Assembly: GCA_036525795.1 (NCBI GenBank)
Contig: DATCZS010000023.1
Span: 1 to 64,000 of the forward strand
Origin: DATCZS01 sp036525795
GTDB lineage: Bacteria > Actinomycetota > Acidimicrobiia > Spongiisociales > ZC4RG35
Direction: 5' to 3'
DNA: 64,000 nucleotides
Shown here: positions 61,763 through 64,000 of the stretch, piece after piece
How the letters are laid out: each line of letters opens with the position of its first letter
Numbering within the stretch: the first letter of the stretch is position 1
Program-made: the position numbers and the translations under genes
The notes under the pieces: generated by a model
The model's database searches: none
What the model was told of the DNA's origin: nothing
Seen by the model: only the letters and a program-made list of their open reading frames with translations

Positions 61763-61897
61763 GTATCCCCTGCGTTCGCGTTGGACGAACGACGGCCGGG
61801 TTGTGGTTCGAAGCGGCCGTGTTCGGTCAGGGTGACCTCGATCGGCGGTTCCGCAGACGCGATGAGGAACCTGGCCGCCGGACCGCGTCGACCTCGG

Positions 61898-62515
61898 TCA
61901 GAGGATCAGGTCGCGCACCAGCTGATCACCCTCCGGTATGAAACCCATGTGTTCGAGGTACCGGCGGTGGGCACCCGTCCCGGGATCGCTGATGAGACTG
62001 TGATATCCCCGAGCGGACAACTCCTCGGCCCTGTCGCGGTAGAAGAACCGCCCCAACCCGAGGTCCCGATACCCCGGGGTGGCGTAGTCGATCTCGACCC
62101 GCATCCTGGCTGCTCCGTCGTCGCTGCCCACGAACAACCCGACCGGCATCAGATCATCGAACACCAGCAGGCACAGATCGCCCGGGGAGGGCTCATGGGG
62201 GTCGAAAAACGTCGCCATGTCGCTCGAATAGCGATCCATGAACCGGAGGAGGACCGGCGAGTCGTGCGGAACGGCCAGCACGCCGAACGCCTCCGAAACG
62301 AACAGCAGCCGGCGCAGGAACACGAGGTTGACCACGACGATCACCACGTTGGCGACCACCACCGGTACCGCGCCGATGAGGACGCCGTACACGAGGAACG
62401 CCACCGACCCGATCAGATTGACGACGCGCAGCCGCAACACCGAAGTCATCATCAGCGAGACGGCGATCAGGGCCGAGGCGGCGTATCCGAGGGCCTCGGC
62501 GGCGACGCCGCTCAT
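61898..62515 (-). CDS. Fusion: YgjV-like membrane domain plus GNAT-like domain
   Basis: A 205-residue protein. Residues 1-80 have three helices (AEALGYAASALIAVSLMMTSVLRL, RVVNLIGSVAFLVYGVLIG, VVVANVVIVVVNLVFL) in the pattern of YgjV-type inner-membrane proteins. Residues 88-205 look like a GNAT N-acetyltransferase fold: VGLFVGSDDGAARMRVEIDYATPGYRDLGLGRFFYRDRAEEL and YLEHMGFIPEGDQL, although the acetyl-CoA loop (usually Q/RxxGxG/A) is degenerate. The role is unknown. It overlaps the next gene upstream by 4 nt. Confidence 0.65.
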   Translation of the reverse strand: MSGVAAEALGYAASALIAVSLMMTSVLRLRVVNLIGSVAFLVYGVLIGAVPVVVANVVIVVVNLVFLRRLLFVSEAFGVLAVPHDSPVLLRFMDRYSSDMATFFDPHEPSPGDLCLLVFDDLMPVGLFVGSDDGAARMRVEIDYATPGYRDLGLGRFFYRDRAEELSARGYHSLISDPGTGAHRRYLEHMGFIPEGDQLVRDLIL

Positions 62516-62991
62516 GCCCCGAACCGGAGCCGGGTGACATCGTGGGGGAAGTCGAACCAGGCGAGCACCTTCAGCGGGGTGAACACGCCCAGCCCTCCCG
62601 CATCGGGGCCGCTCCACGCCTCGGCGGTTGGCCGATACCCCCGTTCCGCATACTTCCGGCCGAACGCATCCGACAGCCGCTGCGCCAGTTCGGGTTCGGG
62701 ACTCGGACTGCGGGATGACCGGCCTTCGACGATGACCGCCTGGTCGCCGGACTCCAGGTGGAGGACGCAGCGGGGATCCCGTTCCAGATTGCGAGCATGG
62801 ACGGTGTCCGGAGAGCCGTCGTAGAAGAACCGCCCGTCGACCCACACCCCCCAGCGGGGAACGACATGGGGTCGCCCGTCCGGCCGGGTGGTCGCCAGCC
62901 AGTAGGACGTCGCGTCGATCAGGCGATGCTCGACGGCCGGCCACTCGATCAACCCATCGAGATCGTCGGGTACGCCGTACCCCGCCGGCAT
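62512..62991 (-). CDS. Pyridoxamine 5'-phosphate oxidase-family (PPOX) flavoprotein
   Basis: A 159-residue split-barrel protein: SYWLATTRPDGRPHVVPRWGVWVDGRFFYDG, then RNLERDPRCVLHLESGDQAVIVEGR and the C-terminal TPLKVLAWFDFPHDVTRLRF. Members of the F420/FMN-binding PPOX group act on small molecules or use F420; cofactor and substrate are not decided. It is coupled to the membrane/GNAT-like gene by ATGA. The start at 62991 is moderately certain; a GTG further upstream could extend it. Confidence 0.8.
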   Translation of the reverse strand: MPAGYGVPDDLDGLIEWPAVEHRLIDATSYWLATTRPDGRPHVVPRWGVWVDGRFFYDGSPDTVHARNLERDPRCVLHLESGDQAVIVEGRSSRSPSPEPELAQRLSDAFGRKYAERGYRPTAEAWSGPDAGGLGVFTPLKVLAWFDFPHDVTRLRFGA

Positions 62992-63116
62992 GCGGGGACG
63001 ATCCAGGACCGGTCTGTCTGGCGGCACAGGAGGAAGGATACGGGGTTCGGACCCGCCCCGATCCCGAACCCCGGCTGGGGCGCCCGCGTCCCGCCTCGCC
63101 TGTAGCCTGATCGAAC

Positions 63117-64000
63117 ATGGCCGCACCGATCCGCATCGGAAACATCTCGGGCATGTTCGGCGATCGGCCGGATGCGCCCGAGCAGATGCTCGGCGATCCC
63201 GAAGTCGAGGTCTTGACCGGTGACGGGCTCGCCGAGCTGACGATGCTGATCCGGGCTCGCACCCGGATGAAGCGCCCGGACGGCGGGTACGGGAGGACCT
63301 TCGTCCAGCAGATGGAGCGGGTGATGGGCACGTGCCTCGACCGCGACATCAAAGTGGTGGTCAACGCCGGCGGGTTGGATCCGCCCGGATGCGCCGACGC
63401 GCTCGACGCCCTGGCCGAACGGTTGGGCCTGTCGCCCAAGGTGGCCGCCGTGACGGGCGACGATCTCGCACCCCGCTTCGCCGACCTGGTGGCGGCCGGC
63501 CACGAATTCGTCAACGCCGACACCGGTGAGCCCCTCGGCGACAAGGCGGGGGCAGTGGTGGTCGCCAACGCCTACGTGGGCGGATGGGGTATCACCGAAG
63601 CCCTCGCCAGTGGCGCAGACATCGTCGTCACGGGAAGGGTGACGGATGCCGCCCTGGTGGTCGGTCCGGCTGCCTGGCGCCATGGGTGGCGCCGCGACGA
63701 CTGGGACAAGCTGGCAGGAGCGGTCGCCGCCGGACACGTGATCGAGTGCGGCCCGCAGGCGACGGGGGGCAACTACTCGTTCTTCACCGAGATCGAAGAC
63801 CTGACCGTGCCTGCCTTCCCCTGGGCGGACGTCTTCGAGGACGGCAGCGCCGTCATCGGAAAACCCGACGGCACGGGGGGCGAGGTGTCGGTGGGAACCG
63901 TGACGAGCCAGCTCCTCTACGAAATCGGATCAGAGCGGTACCACAACCCCGATGTCACCACCCGTTTCGACTCACTCCACGTCGAGCCGATGGGGCGAGA
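63117..64000 (+). CDS. AtuA-family (DUF1446) protein, 3' end outside window
   Basis: The first 294 codons of a protein of the acyclic terpene utilisation AtuA type. It shows IRIGNISGMFGDRPDAPEQMLG, VLTGDGLAELTM, VVVNAGGLDPPGC, ADIVVTGRVTDAALVVGP and ECGPQATGGNYSFF, an ordered set characteristic of DUF1446. In pseudomonads AtuA belongs to citronellol/geraniol degradation, but many actinobacterial members stand near acyl-CoA enzymes with unproven roles. No atu partner genes lie within the window. Confidence 0.85.
   Translation, partial: MAAPIRIGNISGMFGDRPDAPEQMLGDPEVEVLTGDGLAELTMLIRARTRMKRPDGGYGRTFVQQMERVMGTCLDRDIKVVVNAGGLDPPGCADALDALAERLGLSPKVAAVTGDDLAPRFADLVAAGHEFVNADTGEPLGDKAGAVVVANAYVGGWGITEALASGADIVVTGRVTDAALVVGPAAWRHGWRRDDWDKLAGAVAAGHVIECGPQATGGNYSFFTEIEDLTVPAFPWADVFEDGSAVIGKPDGTGGEVSVGTVTSQLLYEIGSERYHNPDVTTRFDSLHVEPMGR

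Overview
The window looks like a chromosome segment from a GC-rich actinobacterium outside the well-known families, plausibly Acidimicrobiia or a relative (inference). The evidence is CarD, DisA and RadA side by side, a CvpA-type protein, DUF3263, LytR_C, a ZAS anti-sigma/ECF sigma pair, a WS/DGAT acyltransferase, a deazaflavin-type nitroreductase and many GTG starts. The order rlmB-cysS-ispF-carD-disA-radA ... clpC ... lysS-coaX-panC-DUF2520 ... folK-folB-folP-folE-ftsH-hpt-tilS-DUF2342 ... holB-tmk-topA follows the Rv3579c-Rv3646c stretch of Mycobacterium tuberculosis. ispD and panD are absent from their usual slots.

Layout. 1-10 kb: acyl-CoA dehydrogenase fragment, NYN/OST-HTH protein, tRNA-Arg, WS/DGAT with an EamA exporter, then a minus-strand run of envelope and metabolic genes (fused alpha/beta hydrolase, CvpA-CAP fusion, AlaX, AI-2E transporter, LytR_C, DUF3263). 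10.2-13.6 kb: accessory patch beside tRNA-Thr(TGT). It holds a duplicated tetraheme cytochrome lipoprotein behind a palindromic operator-like site, a decayed tyrosine integrase, and two direct repeats of about 140 bp that each carry the integrase 3' end and the 3' part of the tRNA, flanking a lipoprotein gene. 13.6-20.5 kb: conserved core rlmB to radA, plus a zinc-ribbon/discoidin-like membrane protein. 20.5-29.5 kb: variable block with a P450, a BMP-type nucleoside ABC importer, a divergent queuosine-salvage-like protein and an ABC-2 exporter.

29.7-36.6 kb: clpC, polyprenyl diphosphate synthase, a multidomain response regulator and lysS. 36.6-39.9 kb: pantothenate/CoA genes and a HAD phosphatase. 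39.9-49.8 kb: one long minus-strand run joining sigma/anti-sigma, a metalloprotease, tilS, hpt, ftsH and the folate pathway, mostly with 4-nt overlaps. It includes a FolK-methyltransferase fusion and a phosphatase-like protein without its catalytic Cys and Arg. 49.9-56 kb: tRNA-Thr(CGT), holB, tmk, an MFS exporter and topA. 56-64 kb: SDR, nitroreductase-like, MBL hydrolase, the ammonium-sensing unit amt-glnB-glnD, a membrane/GNAT-like fusion, a PPOX protein and the start of an AtuA-family gene.

No complete mobile element, CRISPR array, rRNA or biosynthetic gene cluster is visible. The most unusual features are the tRNA-Thr repeat structure, the internally duplicated tetraheme cytochrome, several domain fusions, and the pairing of a nucleoside importer with a queuosine-salvage-like enzyme. 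Start codons, fold calls and operator calls are by eye; no database search was possible.
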